Source: Micromonospora siamensis
GTDB taxonomy: Bacteria > Actinomycetota > Actinomycetes > Mycobacteriales > Micromonosporaceae
Length of the DNA: 64,000 nucleotides
Assembly: GCF_900090305.1 (NCBI RefSeq)
Contig: NZ_LT607751.1
Span: forward strand, 3,658,001 to 3,722,000
Direction: 5' to 3'
Position numbers and translations under genes: made by a program
Shown: piece after piece, positions 1 through 7,762 of the stretch
Position numbering within the stretch: position 1 is the stretch's first letter
Layout of the letters: the number at the start of each line of letters is the position of its first letter
The notes under the pieces: model-generated
The model's database searches: none
What the model was told of the DNA's origin: nothing
Seen by the model: only the letters and a program-made list of their open reading frames with translations

Positions 1-27
1 TGCTGCGCGCCCGGGAATCGGGTACGA

Positions 28-47
28 ACCTATCTTCCTAGGACGCC
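28..47. repeat. Upstream element, copy A of a dispersed 20-base repeat
   Basis: This 20-base block contains the palindrome TCCTAGGA. It recurs with two differences at 6204-6223, upstream of the CsbD gene. Here it lies about 70 bases before the M24 peptidase start. Both copies sit in non-coding DNA ahead of + strand genes, so a shared promoter or operator is possible. Its function is not known. Confidence 0.5.
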
Positions 48-114
48 GTGGGGATGGTGTCTCGCGCCGCACCGCGACTCCCGCACTGCCCCAAACGACC
101 GTTAAGCTGACTGG

Positions 115-1230
115 GTGGGACACGAGGAGCTGTACCCGGCCGACCGGCTCGCCGCCGCGCGCAACGCCACCGCCGCGGCCGGCCTGGACGCGCTGCTGCT
201 CACCCCCGGCTCCGACCTGCGCTACCTGACCGGGTACGACGCGCACGCCGGCGAGCGGCTGACCTGCCTGGTGCTGCCCGCCGAGGGGGAGCCCACCCTG
301 ATCGTTCCCACCCTGGAACGCCCGGCCGCCGAGGCGTCCCCGGCGCCGGCCACCGGCGTCCGCATCGTCGACCACGGCGACGGCACCGACCCGTACCCGC
401 TGCTGGTGGCCGCCCTGGGCGGCCCGGTCGGCGCGGTCGGGCTGGCCGACCGGATGTGGGCCGAGCAGGTCCTCGCCCTGCGGGCCGCGCTGCCCGGCGC
501 CGACCAGCGCCTCGCCTCGGAGGTGCTGCGGGAGCTGCGGATCCGCAAGTCGCCGGCGGAGGTGGCCGCGCTGGCCGAGGCGGGCGCGGCGATCGACGCG
601 GTGCACCGGCGGATGGGGGAGTGGCTGCGCCCCGGACGCACCGAGGCCGAGGTCGCCACCGACATCGCCGCGGCGATCCGGGCCACCGGGCACGTGAGCG
701 TCGACTTCGTCATCGTCGCCGCCGGCCCGAACGGCGCCAGCCCGCACCACGGCACCTCCGACCGGCCGATCAGCGTCGGTGAGCCGGTGGTGGTGGACAT
801 CGGTGGCACGATGCCCTCGGGTTACCGCTCCGACTGCACCCGCACCTACGTCGCCGGCGGGCCGGCGCCGGCCGAGTTCGTCGACTACTACGCGGTGCTG
901 CACGAGGCGCAGCGCACCGCGGTGGCCGCCGTCGCGCCGGGGATCACCGCCGAGGCGCTGGACGCGGTCGGCCGGGACGTCATCACCGCCGCCGGCTACG
1001 GCGACGCCTTCCTGCACCGCACCGGGCACGGCATCGGGCTCGACGGCCACGAGGAGCCGTACGTCGTCGCCGGCAACCCGCGGCCGATCGAGGCCGGCAT
1101 GGCGTTCTCCATCGAACCCGGCATCTATCTCGCGGGCCGGCACGGCGCCCGCATCGAGGACATCGTCGTCTGCACGCCGGACGGCGTGGCACGGCTCAAC
1201 ACCACCCCCACGGAGCTCATCGCGCTATGA
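115..1230 (+). CDS. M24 family Xaa-Pro aminopeptidase
   Basis: Cytosolic metallopeptidase of the pita-bread fold, expected to remove N-terminal residues before proline (PepP/PepQ type). The creatinase-like N-terminal domain spans about residues 1-140 and the catalytic domain 145-365. All five metal ligands are visible: D228 in VVVDIGG, D240, H305 in HRTGHGIG, E334 in EPGIYL and E348 in IEDIV. The GTG start gives a normal-length 371-residue protein. The stop overlaps the next ATG by four bases, so it is translationally coupled to the acyl-CoA dehydrogenase. The physiological substrate (peptide or modified amino acid) is not deducible. Confidence 0.93.
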   Translation: MGHEELYPADRLAAARNATAAAGLDALLLTPGSDLRYLTGYDAHAGERLTCLVLPAEGEPTLIVPTLERPAAEASPAPATGVRIVDHGDGTDPYPLLVAALGGPVGAVGLADRMWAEQVLALRAALPGADQRLASEVLRELRIRKSPAEVAALAEAGAAIDAVHRRMGEWLRPGRTEAEVATDIAAAIRATGHVSVDFVIVAAGPNGASPHHGTSDRPISVGEPVVVDIGGTMPSGYRSDCTRTYVAGGPAPAEFVDYYAVLHEAQRTAVAAVAPGITAEALDAVGRDVITAAGYGDAFLHRTGHGIGLDGHEEPYVVAGNPRPIEAGMAFSIEPGIYLAGRHGARIEDIVVCTPDGVARLNTTPTELIAL

Positions 1231-2369
1231 ACGTCGACCGCATCCTCCCCACCGACGAGGCCCGCGACCTGCTGGACCTCGCCACCGAACTCGCCGACCG
1301 GGAACTGGCCCCGAAGGCCGCCGAGTTCGAGCAGCGCGCCGAGTTCCCCCGGGAGGTGCTGCGCACCCTCGGCCGGGCCGGCCTGCTCGGCCTGCCGTAC
1401 GCCGAGGAGCACGGCGGCGCCGCCCAGCCGTACGAGGTGTACCTCCAGGTGCTGGAGATCCTGGCCAGCCGCTGGTTGGCGGTGGCCGAGGCGGTCAGCG
1501 TGCACACCCTGTCCTGCTACCCGGTGGCCCAGTTCGGCACCGACGCGCAGCGCAAGCTGCTGCCCGACATGATCGGTGGCGAGCTGCTCGGCGCGTACTG
1601 CCTCTCCGAGCCGCAGGGCGGCTCCGACGCGGCGGCGCTGACCACGAAGGCCGTCCGGGACGGCGACGACTACGTGGTCACCGGCACCAAGGCGTGGATC
1701 ACCCACGCGCGGGTCGCCGACTTCTACAACATCTTCTGCCGCACCGGCGGGCCGGGCGCGAAGGGCATCTCCTGCCTGCTCGCCGACCGGAACACCCCCG
1801 GCATCGCGCCGCAGGCCGCCGAGCGGACCATGGGCCTGCACGCCTCCCCGGTCGCGCAGATCGCCTTCGACGACGCCCGGGTGCCCGCCGACCGGCTGAT
1901 CGGCGGCGAGGGGATGGGCTTCACCATCGCCATGTCCGCCCTGGACTCCGGCCGCCTCGGCATCGCCGCCTGCGCCGTCGGCCTGGCCCAGGCCGCCCTG
2001 GACTACGCCGTCGGCTACGCGAAGGAGCGGCAGCAGTTCGGCCGGTCCATCATCGACTTCCAGGGCCTCGGCTTCGGCCTGGCCGACGCGGCCACCCAGA
2101 TCTCCGCGGCCCGCGCCCTGATGCTGGCCGCCGCCCGGCTGCGCGACGCCGGCCGGCCGTACTCGATCGAGGCGGCCAAGGCGAAGCTCTTCGCCACCGA
2201 CGTGGCGATGCGGGTGACCACCGACGCGGTGCAGGTCCTCGGCGGCGCCGGCTACGTGGCCGACCACCCGGTCGAGCGGTACATGCGCGAGGCGAAGGTG
2301 CTGCAGATCGTCGAGGGCACCAACCAGATCCAGCGGCTGGTCATCTCCCGCGCCCTCGCCAAGGGCTGA
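1227..2369 (+). CDS. Acyl-CoA dehydrogenase
   Basis: FAD-dependent enzyme that introduces an alpha,beta double bond into acyl-CoA. The 380-residue length is standard. YCLSEPQGGSDAA is the FAD/substrate-loop signature. Near the C-terminus, VEGTNQIQR carries the catalytic-base glutamate of the short-chain branch. The ATG overlaps the peptidase stop, so the two form an operon. A role with the lysine locus downstream (reducing crotonyl-CoA-level intermediates or oxidising butyryl-CoA) is conceivable but only an inference, because about 6 kb of unrelated genes intervene. Confidence 0.94.
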   Translation: MNVDRILPTDEARDLLDLATELADRELAPKAAEFEQRAEFPREVLRTLGRAGLLGLPYAEEHGGAAQPYEVYLQVLEILASRWLAVAEAVSVHTLSCYPVAQFGTDAQRKLLPDMIGGELLGAYCLSEPQGGSDAAALTTKAVRDGDDYVVTGTKAWITHARVADFYNIFCRTGGPGAKGISCLLADRNTPGIAPQAAERTMGLHASPVAQIAFDDARVPADRLIGGEGMGFTIAMSALDSGRLGIAACAVGLAQAALDYAVGYAKERQQFGRSIIDFQGLGFGLADAATQISAARALMLAAARLRDAGRPYSIEAAKAKLFATDVAMRVTTDAVQVLGGAGYVADHPVERYMREAKVLQIVEGTNQIQRLVISRALAKG

Positions 2370-2390
2370 GCCGGTCCGTAACCTGGGCCG

Positions 2391-2612
2391 GTGACGTTCC
2401 CGAGGATCACCATCGACCCCGAGGTCATGGGCGGCGCGCCCTGTGTCCGGCAGTCCCGGATCCCGGTGGCGACGCTGCTGGCGATGCTGGCCGAGGGCAT
2501 GACGGTCACCGACATCCTCACCGACCTGCCCTTCCTCGATGAGGAGGACATGGCCGAGGTGTTGAACTTCGCCGCCGACGCGGTGCGTGACCGTACGGCC
2601 CGCCCGGCGTGA
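2391..2612 (+). CDS. DUF433 family protein (orphan antitoxin-like)
   Basis: 73-residue protein of the DUF433 family. PRITIDPEVMGGAPCV and RIPVATLLAML are the hallmark, and the fold is a winged-helix-like DNA-binding domain. Relatives are commonly encoded just upstream of a DUF5615 PIN-like toxin and act as antitoxins. Here the next gene is an Lrp-type regulator, so no partner toxin is present. The GTG start is 21 bases after the acyl-CoA dehydrogenase stop. Function beyond family membership is unknown. Confidence 0.85.
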   Translation: MTFPRITIDPEVMGGAPCVRQSRIPVATLLAMLAEGMTVTDILTDLPFLDEEDMAEVLNFAADAVRDRTARPA

Positions 2613-2666
2613 CGTCGGGGCGGGCCGTCGTCGCACCGCGGCGGGTTTACCGGTAGGTTGCTCGCC

Positions 2667-3149
2667 GTGGAGGAGATCGACCGGGCCATCGTCGCCGCGC
2701 TCACCGGGGACGGCCGGCTGTCGTACACCGACCTGGCCGAGAAGGTGGGGCTGTCGGTGTCCGCCGTGCACCAGCGGGTCCGCCGGCTGGAGCAGCGCGG
2801 GGTGATCCGGGGGTACGCGGCGCGGGTGTCCTTCGAGGCGCTTGACCTGCCGTTGACGGCGTTCGTGGCGATCCGCCCGTTCGACCCGTCCCAGCCGGAC
2901 GACGCGCCGGAGCGGCTGGCCCACCTGCCGGAGATCGACTCGTGTTACTCGGTGGCGGGGGAGGACTTCTACCTGCTGCTGGTGCGGGTGGCCGGTCCGG
3001 CCGACCTCGAGCGGGTGTTGCAGGAGATCCGGACGGCGGCGAACGTCACCACGCGGACGACGGTGGTGCTGTCCACACCGTACGAGCACCGGCCGCCCAA
3101 GGTGGGGGAGTCGGGCCTGGTCCGCGGCCGGGAGCAGTCCGCTTCCTGA
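2667..3149 (+). CDS. Lrp/AsnC family transcriptional regulator
   Basis: DNA-binding regulator that normally senses an amino acid through its C-terminal RAM/ACT-like domain. The N-terminal helix-turn-helix covers residues 1-55 (EIDRAIVAAL, LSYTDLAEKVGLSVSAV). The ligand/oligomer domain covers about 65-145, followed by a short basic tail. GTG at 2667 is preferred over TTG at 2658, because TAGGTT lies 7 bases upstream and suggests a leaderless transcript. Its ligand is not visible. Control of amino-acid catabolism, such as the lysine locus 5 kb away, is a guess. Confidence 0.92.
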   Translation: MEEIDRAIVAALTGDGRLSYTDLAEKVGLSVSAVHQRVRRLEQRGVIRGYAARVSFEALDLPLTAFVAIRPFDPSQPDDAPERLAHLPEIDSCYSVAGEDFYLLLVRVAGPADLERVLQEIRTAANVTTRTTVVLSTPYEHRPPKVGESGLVRGREQSAS

Positions 3150-5546
3150 TTACTTGCGCTGGATGGCCTCGTTGATGCCGGCGCCCAGCGCGACGGCGAG
3201 CAGCCAGCCGATGATCACCATGAGCCAGGTCCAGCCGAGCAGGAAGGTGCCCCATCGGCCCTTGGTGGCGTCCGGCACCCACTTATCGACCTCCTGCAGG
3301 TTCGCCACCGGGATGAAGAGCTGGACCGAATAGGCGAGCGGGTTGAAGCAGGGGAAGTCGCCGGGGCAGTGCATCTCGTCGTGATGCGCCTGCTCGGTCC
3401 TTCCGCCGACCGGTTCCATGAGCCTGGCGTGCTCGGCCGTGTGGTAGATCGGGAAGTTCAGCACGATCAGCGCGAGCGCGATGACGAACGGTCGCCAGAG
3501 CTCGTAGCCGTATCCGACGGTGTGACGAAGAAAGCGGTTCCACGTCCGCGCCGGCCATTTCTGGTCGTCCCGTTTGCGGTAGTCCACGCGCCCGGCGATG
3601 GCCACCTTGCGCTCGTCCTTGTCCCGGCCCGCCTCCCGGTAGACCCGGCTCAGTTGCTGGTACGGCTGGAGCGAGAACTTCGTGGTGTGCCGGAGGATGT
3701 CGAGGCGTTCGTCAGTGGAGATTCCGTCCTCGACGTTCTGGTAGGTGAAGCCCTCCATCGCGGTCCCGGCGACGGGCCAGCTGGACCGGCTGTCCTTGAG
3801 CCGCTGGACGGTGGCGAACCGTACGTCGACGAGCCCGCTCGGCGGCTCCGCCAGCCGAAGGGTGAAGGTCCCGCCGACGTGCAGGTTGACCGCGTCGAGC
3901 GCCGTCGTGCCGGACACCTCGAGGTGGCCGTCCGACAGGTCGACGTCCCGGTCGACGGTCGCGTCGCGTAGCCGTACCTCGCCGGTCGCCCGGAAGCCCG
4001 CGTTGAGCAGGACGTCGCCGCGCCCGACTAGGCCGGTCAGGTCTAGGGCAGGGCTCTCGGTCGAGTCGAACGAGCCGGCGCTGCAGACCAGTTGGCGCCC
4101 GACGGTGGCCCGGCTGAGCCGTACCCGGCCGATGGCGCGGAACGTTCCGTCGAGTCGGACGTCGCCGGTGGTGGTCAGTCCGTCCGCGTCGAGTGCGACG
4201 TCGCCCTGGTGGGCGAACAGGCCATCGGTGCAGACGAGGGCCTCGTCGATGCCGGCGCCGCACATTCGGACCTGCCCGTCGGCATGGAAACCGTGGGCGC
4301 ACTGCGGGTCCCGATCCAGGTAGGCGCTACCTGAGCAGTTGAGGCCGGTCAGGTCCAGCGCGACACCGGCCGGATTGTCGAAGCGGCCACTGGTGCAGGT
4401 GAGCTGGCGGGTCAGTACCGCGCCGATCAGTCGTACCCCGCCGTCGGCGTGGAACCCCCGGTCGAGGTACACGTCCTTCGCGGCCAGCCGTTCGGCCTCG
4501 ATGGCGGCGCCACATCGGCTGGTGAAGGTACTGGCGGTGCAGCTCACCTCGCCGTCGATCTGCGCGCCCACCAGGCGTACGGTCCCCTCGGCACGCAGTC
4601 CCTGGTCGAGGTAGCAGCCGAGTTCCGCGCGGAGTGAGTCGGCGCGCAGCGCCACGCCGTCAGGGTTCTCGAGTCGCGCCCTGCGGAACGACACGGTGGT
4701 CGCCCGTGCCCAGCAGAGCCGGACCTCCCCGGTGGCGCGGAAGTCCCGGTCGCCGCGCAGTTCCCCGCCCACGGTCACCGACGTCGCGTCGAGCGCCAAG
4801 CCGGAGCCGTTGTCGAACCGCGCGGAGCGAAGATCGAGATCCTTTCCGACGTGGCTGGACGCCAGAAGCACCTCTCCTGAGACCTTCGCACCGTCGAGAC
4901 GGACCGATCCCTCGACGACCATCGCCGGTCCGTTGAACGCTGTGCGGCCCGGGCGGTGTTCGAGGGAGGTCTCGCTGAGTCTCAGGTCCTCCTTGATCTG
5001 CGCGCCGGCGAAACTCGTCCGGATCAGGTGGCACTTGAGGGCGCTGATGCCCTTGGTCGCGACGATCTCGTCGGCGTGCAGGCCGGTCATCCGGCAGTCG
5101 ACGAACTCGATGAGTTCGTCGCAGTTAGCCCAGGACAGGTCCACGTCGTCGGCGAAGTGGCAGTCGGTGAACCGCAGGCCGTGCTTGAGGTGCTGCCGGG
5201 ACAGGTCCAGCCGCCCCTCGATCCGCACCTTGTTCAGGGTCACCCGGTCGACGTCCGGGATCGGGTGGCTGCACAGGGAGCGGACGAAGTCCGCCCGTAG
5301 GGTCTGACCCTCGAACTGGGTGAACCTGTCCTCCGGGTCGCCGGCGACGAGGCCCGTGTGTTCGCGTAGCGTGGGTTCGATCTTCCTGCCGCACACGATG
5401 CCCCCGAGCGCGGGTGGGGTTCGGTTGCGTGTCCGAACCGGGCCTGAAGAATCGTAACTTTCGGTGCGGGTCGGGCAGGCGCGATCGCCGGCATCCGGCG
5501 TGCGGGCGGGGGCTTCGGCGGACGGCGCGGGTGCCCGGTCGCTCAC
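3150..5546 (-). CDS. Beta-solenoid repeat protein with C-terminal two-helix membrane domain
   Basis: 798-residue protein built mostly from a roughly 50-residue repeat. The repeated phrase is of the type FRATGEVRL..A followed by ..ALDL.GL...G, seen at least six times between residues 250 and 600, and should stack as a right-handed beta-solenoid like pentapeptide/bactofilin folds. The C-terminus has a hydrophobic helix (about 686-701), a hydrophobic but interrupted segment (about 733-752, FNPLAYSVQLFIPVANL) and a second helix (about 767-790), an order reminiscent of a helix-pore loop-helix channel. Streptomyces relatives are often labelled membrane-associated oxidoreductase, but I see no redox motif. 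The first 50 residues look disordered. GTG at 5396 is an alternative start. Confidence 0.75.
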   Translation of the reverse strand: MSDRAPAPSAEAPARTPDAGDRACPTRTESYDSSGPVRTRNRTPPALGGIVCGRKIEPTLREHTGLVAGDPEDRFTQFEGQTLRADFVRSLCSHPIPDVDRVTLNKVRIEGRLDLSRQHLKHGLRFTDCHFADDVDLSWANCDELIEFVDCRMTGLHADEIVATKGISALKCHLIRTSFAGAQIKEDLRLSETSLEHRPGRTAFNGPAMVVEGSVRLDGAKVSGEVLLASSHVGKDLDLRSARFDNGSGLALDATSVTVGGELRGDRDFRATGEVRLCWARATTVSFRRARLENPDGVALRADSLRAELGCYLDQGLRAEGTVRLVGAQIDGEVSCTASTFTSRCGAAIEAERLAAKDVYLDRGFHADGGVRLIGAVLTRQLTCTSGRFDNPAGVALDLTGLNCSGSAYLDRDPQCAHGFHADGQVRMCGAGIDEALVCTDGLFAHQGDVALDADGLTTTGDVRLDGTFRAIGRVRLSRATVGRQLVCSAGSFDSTESPALDLTGLVGRGDVLLNAGFRATGEVRLRDATVDRDVDLSDGHLEVSGTTALDAVNLHVGGTFTLRLAEPPSGLVDVRFATVQRLKDSRSSWPVAGTAMEGFTYQNVEDGISTDERLDILRHTTKFSLQPYQQLSRVYREAGRDKDERKVAIAGRVDYRKRDDQKWPARTWNRFLRHTVGYGYELWRPFVIALALIVLNFPIYHTAEHARLMEPVGGRTEQAHHDEMHCPGDFPCFNPLAYSVQLFIPVANLQEVDKWVPDATKGRWGTFLLGWTWLMVIIGWLLAVALGAGINEAIQRK

Positions 5547-5571
5547 CCGGCGGTGAGCCGTCCAGGCCGGT

Positions 5572-6138
5572 TCAGCGTCCGTTCCAGCGCAGGATGACCG
5601 GGCGGCCGTGCTCGTAGCCGAGGACGGAGACGGTGGCGGTGTCCAGGCGCAGCTTGCCGCCGCCGGCGGGCGGCAGGCCGATCCAGCGGGCGCCCAGCAC
5701 CCGGAGGCTGTGCCCGTGGCCGACCAGGGCGACGCTGCCGCGGTCCAGCAGGGGAGTGACCCGGGTCAGGAGTCGGTCGATGCGGGCGCCGATCTGCTCC
5801 GGCGTCTCCCCGCCGGGGCCGCCGTCGGCCCAGATGTTCCATCCCGGGTGGTCGGCCTGGATGTCGTCGCTGGTGCGGCCCTCGTAGTCGCCGTAGTTCC
5901 ACTCGGCCAGGTCGTCGTCGACCGCGTCGACGGTGAGGCCGGCGAGCTGGGCGGTGCGCAGGGCGCGCTGGCGGGGACTGGCCAGGACCCGGGCGAAGCG
6001 GCGGCCCACCAGCACGCCGCCGAGGGCGCGGGCCTGTCGCTCGCCGTCGGGTGTCAGCGGCAGGTCGGTGTACGAGGTGTGCCGGTGGCTGGCACTCCAG
6101 GTGGTCTCGCCATGGCGTACCAGCACGATCTCGCTCAC
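5572..6138 (-). CDS. Histidine phosphatase family protein
   Basis: 188-residue member of the phosphoglycerate-mutase-like phosphatases. The catalytic histidine is in LVRHGET at the N-terminus (H9), and the second histidine is in VALVGHGHSLR near residue 142. The length fits small phosphatases acting on sugar phosphates or cofactor precursors, such as alpha-ribazole phosphatase or broad-specificity GpmB-like enzymes. Neighbours do not define the substrate. It lies just upstream of, and in the same direction as, the beta-solenoid gene, with 25 bases between them. Confidence 0.92.
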   Translation of the reverse strand: MSEIVLVRHGETTWSASHRHTSYTDLPLTPDGERQARALGGVLVGRRFARVLASPRQRALRTAQLAGLTVDAVDDDLAEWNYGDYEGRTSDDIQADHPGWNIWADGGPGGETPEQIGARIDRLLTRVTPLLDRGSVALVGHGHSLRVLGARWIGLPPAGGGKLRLDTATVSVLGYEHGRPVILRWNGR

Positions 6139-6203
6139 CCGCCCAGTTAACCACCGGTCGGTGGCTCGGGCCGGGCGAGCGTCCGCTCGATCGCCACCAG
6201 GTC

Positions 6204-6223
6204 ACCTATCTTCCTAGGATGCC
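6204..6223. repeat. Upstream element, copy B of a dispersed 20-base repeat
   Basis: Matches the element at 28-47 at 18 of 20 bases, including the TCCTAGGA palindrome. It lies about 95 bases before the CsbD start. TAGGAT inside it could serve as a -10 hexamer. The duplication in two upstream regions suggests a shared regulator or sigma factor site, which is inference. Confidence 0.5.
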
Positions 6224-6315
6224 CTAGCGGAGGTGGCACCCCTCACCCGGTTTGCGGTCGACGACACCGGGCAAGCGACGAAGACCCGCACCCGATCGAA
6301 GGTCGAGGAGGCGAG

Positions 6316-6510
6316 ATGAGCTTCACCGAGAAGGCGAAGAACAAGGCCGAGGAGCTGAGCGGCGCCGCGAAGGAGCGGCTCGGCGACATGACCGACAACG
6401 AGCGGATGCGCGCCGAGGGAGCCACCCAGCAGAGCACGGCCAAGGCGCGGCAGGCCGGCGAGCACGTCAAGGATGCCGGTCGCGACGTCCGGAGCTCGTT
6501 CGAGAAGTGA
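6316..6510 (+). CDS. CsbD-like stress protein
   Basis: 64-residue hydrophilic, highly charged protein of the CsbD family. It opens with SFTEKAKNKAEELSGAAKER and carries a second helical block ending in VRSSFEK. Family members are small, helical and often induced by general stress (sigma-B type), with no known enzymatic activity. The ATG is preceded by GAGGCGAG. The gene is monocistronic, followed at once by a strong hairpin, and has the dispersed 20-base element upstream. Confidence 0.88.
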   Translation: MSFTEKAKNKAEELSGAAKERLGDMTDNERMRAEGATQQSTAKARQAGEHVKDAGRDVRSSFEK

Positions 6511-6521
6511 TGCGGAAGTGC

Positions 6522-6554
6522 GCGGGGGCCACCGGTTCAACCGGTGGCCCCCGC
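6522..6554 (+). terminator. Terminator hairpin after csbD-like gene
   Basis: Perfect dyad with arms GCGGGGGCCACCGG and CCGGTGGCCCCCGC around the loop TTCAA, starting 11 bases after the CsbD stop. No U-tract follows, as is usual in high-GC actinomycetes. Confidence 0.75.
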
Positions 6555-6567
6555 GGCCGTCTCCGGC

Positions 6568-6599
6568 TTGCAATCGGTACCGGGGTACGGGCTTACCGT
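6568..6599 (+). promoter_or_regulatory. MerR-type promoter with long spacer
   Basis: TTGCAA at 6568-6573 and TACCGT at 6594-6599 are separated by 20 bases, longer than the usual 17. The spacer holds a near-palindrome (CGGTACCG..GGTACGG, 12 of 16 positions symmetric). A stretched spacer with a central dyad is the hallmark of promoters activated by MerR proteins. The -10 lies 7 bases before the next ATG, so the transcript is probably leaderless. The MerR encoded at 6932 is the obvious regulator. Confidence 0.6.
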
Positions 6600-6605
6600 C
6601 GGAGG

Positions 6606-6935
6606 ATGAGCCTGACCGACGAGACCTGGGTGCCGGGGTCGTGCGCCCTGCCGACGGTGGACCGGCCACTGCGGATGGCCGAGTTCGACGACCTGTTCGC
6701 GACCGCGCTGCGCGGCCAGGCCAGGCCCGCGCCGGCCGCCCTGATCTGGGATTTCGCGCCGAAGGCCGCGGCCCGGGTACGGGAGTTGATCGAGCGGGAG
6801 TCCGCCTGCTGCCGGTTCTTCGTCTTCACGGTCTCCGCCTCGGCGGCGACCGTCCGGGTCGAGGTGGCCGTTCCGGAAGCGCACGTCGACGTGCTGGACG
6901 CGTTGGCCGGGCGGGCGGCGCGGAGCCTGCGGTGA
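6606..6935 (+). CDS. Small CC-motif protein encoded with a MerR regulator
   Basis: 109-residue cytosolic protein with a vicinal cysteine pair in ERESACCRFFVF (about residues 68-69) and a further cysteine near residue 13. Similar conserved actinobacterial proteins sit next to MerR genes, and the cysteines suggest a role with thiophilic metals or oxidants; that role is inferred. The ATG at 6606 is directly downstream of a MerR-type promoter and has no spaced ribosome site, consistent with leaderless translation. The stop overlaps the GTG of the regulator. Confidence 0.7.
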   Translation: MSLTDETWVPGSCALPTVDRPLRMAEFDDLFATALRGQARPAPAALIWDFAPKAAARVRELIERESACCRFFVFTVSASAATVRVEVAVPEAHVDVLDALAGRAARSLR

Positions 6936-7363
6936 CGGGCCTGCGCAGCGGGGAACTGGCCCGGGCGGCCGGGGTCCATCCGCAGACGGTGCGCTACTAC
7001 GAGCGGCGGGGACTGCTGGCGGAGCCGGAGCGTACCGCCGGTGGGCATCGGGTGTATCCGGCCGAGGCGGTGTCGGTGCTGCGGGCGGTCCGGGCGGCGC
7101 AGCGGTTGGGGTTCTCGCTGGCGGAGGTGGCCGGACTGCTGGGCGTACGGGCGGGTCGGCGGTCCGGGGCGGCGGACCTGCGACGGCAGGCGGTGGGGAA
7201 GCTGGCCGAGGTGCAGGAGCGGATCGCGGAGTTGCAGGTGGCCGCGGCGGCGCTGCGGGCGGCGGTGGAGGCGGGCTGCGCCGATCTGGTGGAGTGCGCC
7301 GGCCGGGAGTCCTGTCCGATCCCGTTCGAGGCGTCGGGTGGGGGCGTCGCGGGTGGTGGTTAG
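6932..7363 (+). CDS. MerR family metal-responsive regulator
   Basis: 143-residue regulator. The N-terminal winged helix begins LRSGELARAAGVHPQTVRYY and is followed by ERRGLL, the MerR signature. A dimerisation coiled coil spans about residues 75-115. The C-terminal cysteine cluster is CADLVECAGRESCPI, resembling metal-binding loops of MerR, CueR and ZntR relatives. The GTG overlaps the preceding stop by four bases, so both genes form one operon, probably autoregulated through the long-spacer promoter at 6568. The inducing metal cannot be assigned. A glycine-rich tail ends the protein. Confidence 0.9.
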   Translation: MTGLRSGELARAAGVHPQTVRYYERRGLLAEPERTAGGHRVYPAEAVSVLRAVRAAQRLGFSLAEVAGLLGVRAGRRSGAADLRRQAVGKLAEVQERIAELQVAAAALRAAVEAGCADLVECAGRESCPIPFEASGGGVAGGG

Positions 7364-7372
7364 GGTCGCGGC

Positions 7373-7708
7373 GTGACGGTGCTGCGTTCCCTGGTGTTGT
7401 TCGTGCTGGCCGCGCTGGCGGAGATCGGCGGTGCGTGGCTGGTCTGGCAGGGCTGGCGGGAGCAGCGGGGCCTGTGGTGGGTGGCGGCCGGGGTGGTGGC
7501 GTTGGGGGCGTACGGGTTCGTGGCGACGTTGCAGCCGGATGCGAACTTCGGGCGGATCCTGGCGGCGTACGGAGGTGTGTTCGTGGCCGGTTCGCTGGTG
7601 TGGGGGATGGTGGTGGACGGCTTCCGCCCGGATCGGTGGGACGTGACCGGGGCGGTGATCTGCCTGGCCGGCGTGGCGGTGATCATGTACGCGCCGCGGG
7701 GCGCGTGA
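7373..7708 (+). CDS. YnfA/UPF0060 family membrane protein
   Basis: 111-residue inner-membrane protein of the UPF0060 family, with four predicted helices at about residues 4-24, 31-49, 58-78 and 86-106. The family signature is visible as [11 protein letters not shown] and [14 protein letters not shown]. Relatives belong structurally with small multidrug-resistance-like transporters. The GTG start is 10 bases after the MerR stop, so it could be co-transcribed with the metal-responsive operon. Substrate unknown. Confidence 0.92.
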   Translation: MTVLRSLVLFVLAALAEIGGAWLVWQGWREQRGLWWVAAGVVALGAYGFVATLQPDANFGRILAAYGGVFVAGSLVWGMVVDGFRPDRWDVTGAVICLAGVAVIMYAPRGA

Positions 7709-7716
7709 GACGCGGC

Positions 7717-7746
7717 GGCGCCCCGCGACACGGGTCGCGGGGCGCC
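7717..7746. terminator. Bidirectional terminator between ynfA-like gene and kamA
   Basis: Perfect 12-base arms GGCGCCCCGCGA and TCGCGGGGCGCC with the loop CACGGG, placed between two convergent genes. It probably serves both. Confidence 0.75.
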
Positions 7747-7762
7747 GGCGGGTGGTGCGGGG

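Noticed and set aside
1125..3089. 654-residue minus-strand frame opposite the peptidase and acyl-CoA dehydrogenase
   Set aside because: High-GC shadow frame. The opposite strand has complete catalytic motifs and proper starts.
3150..5546. Oxidoreductase annotation for the beta-solenoid protein
   Set aside because: Relatives are sometimes labelled membrane-associated oxidoreductase, but no nucleotide-, flavin- or metal-binding motif is visible.
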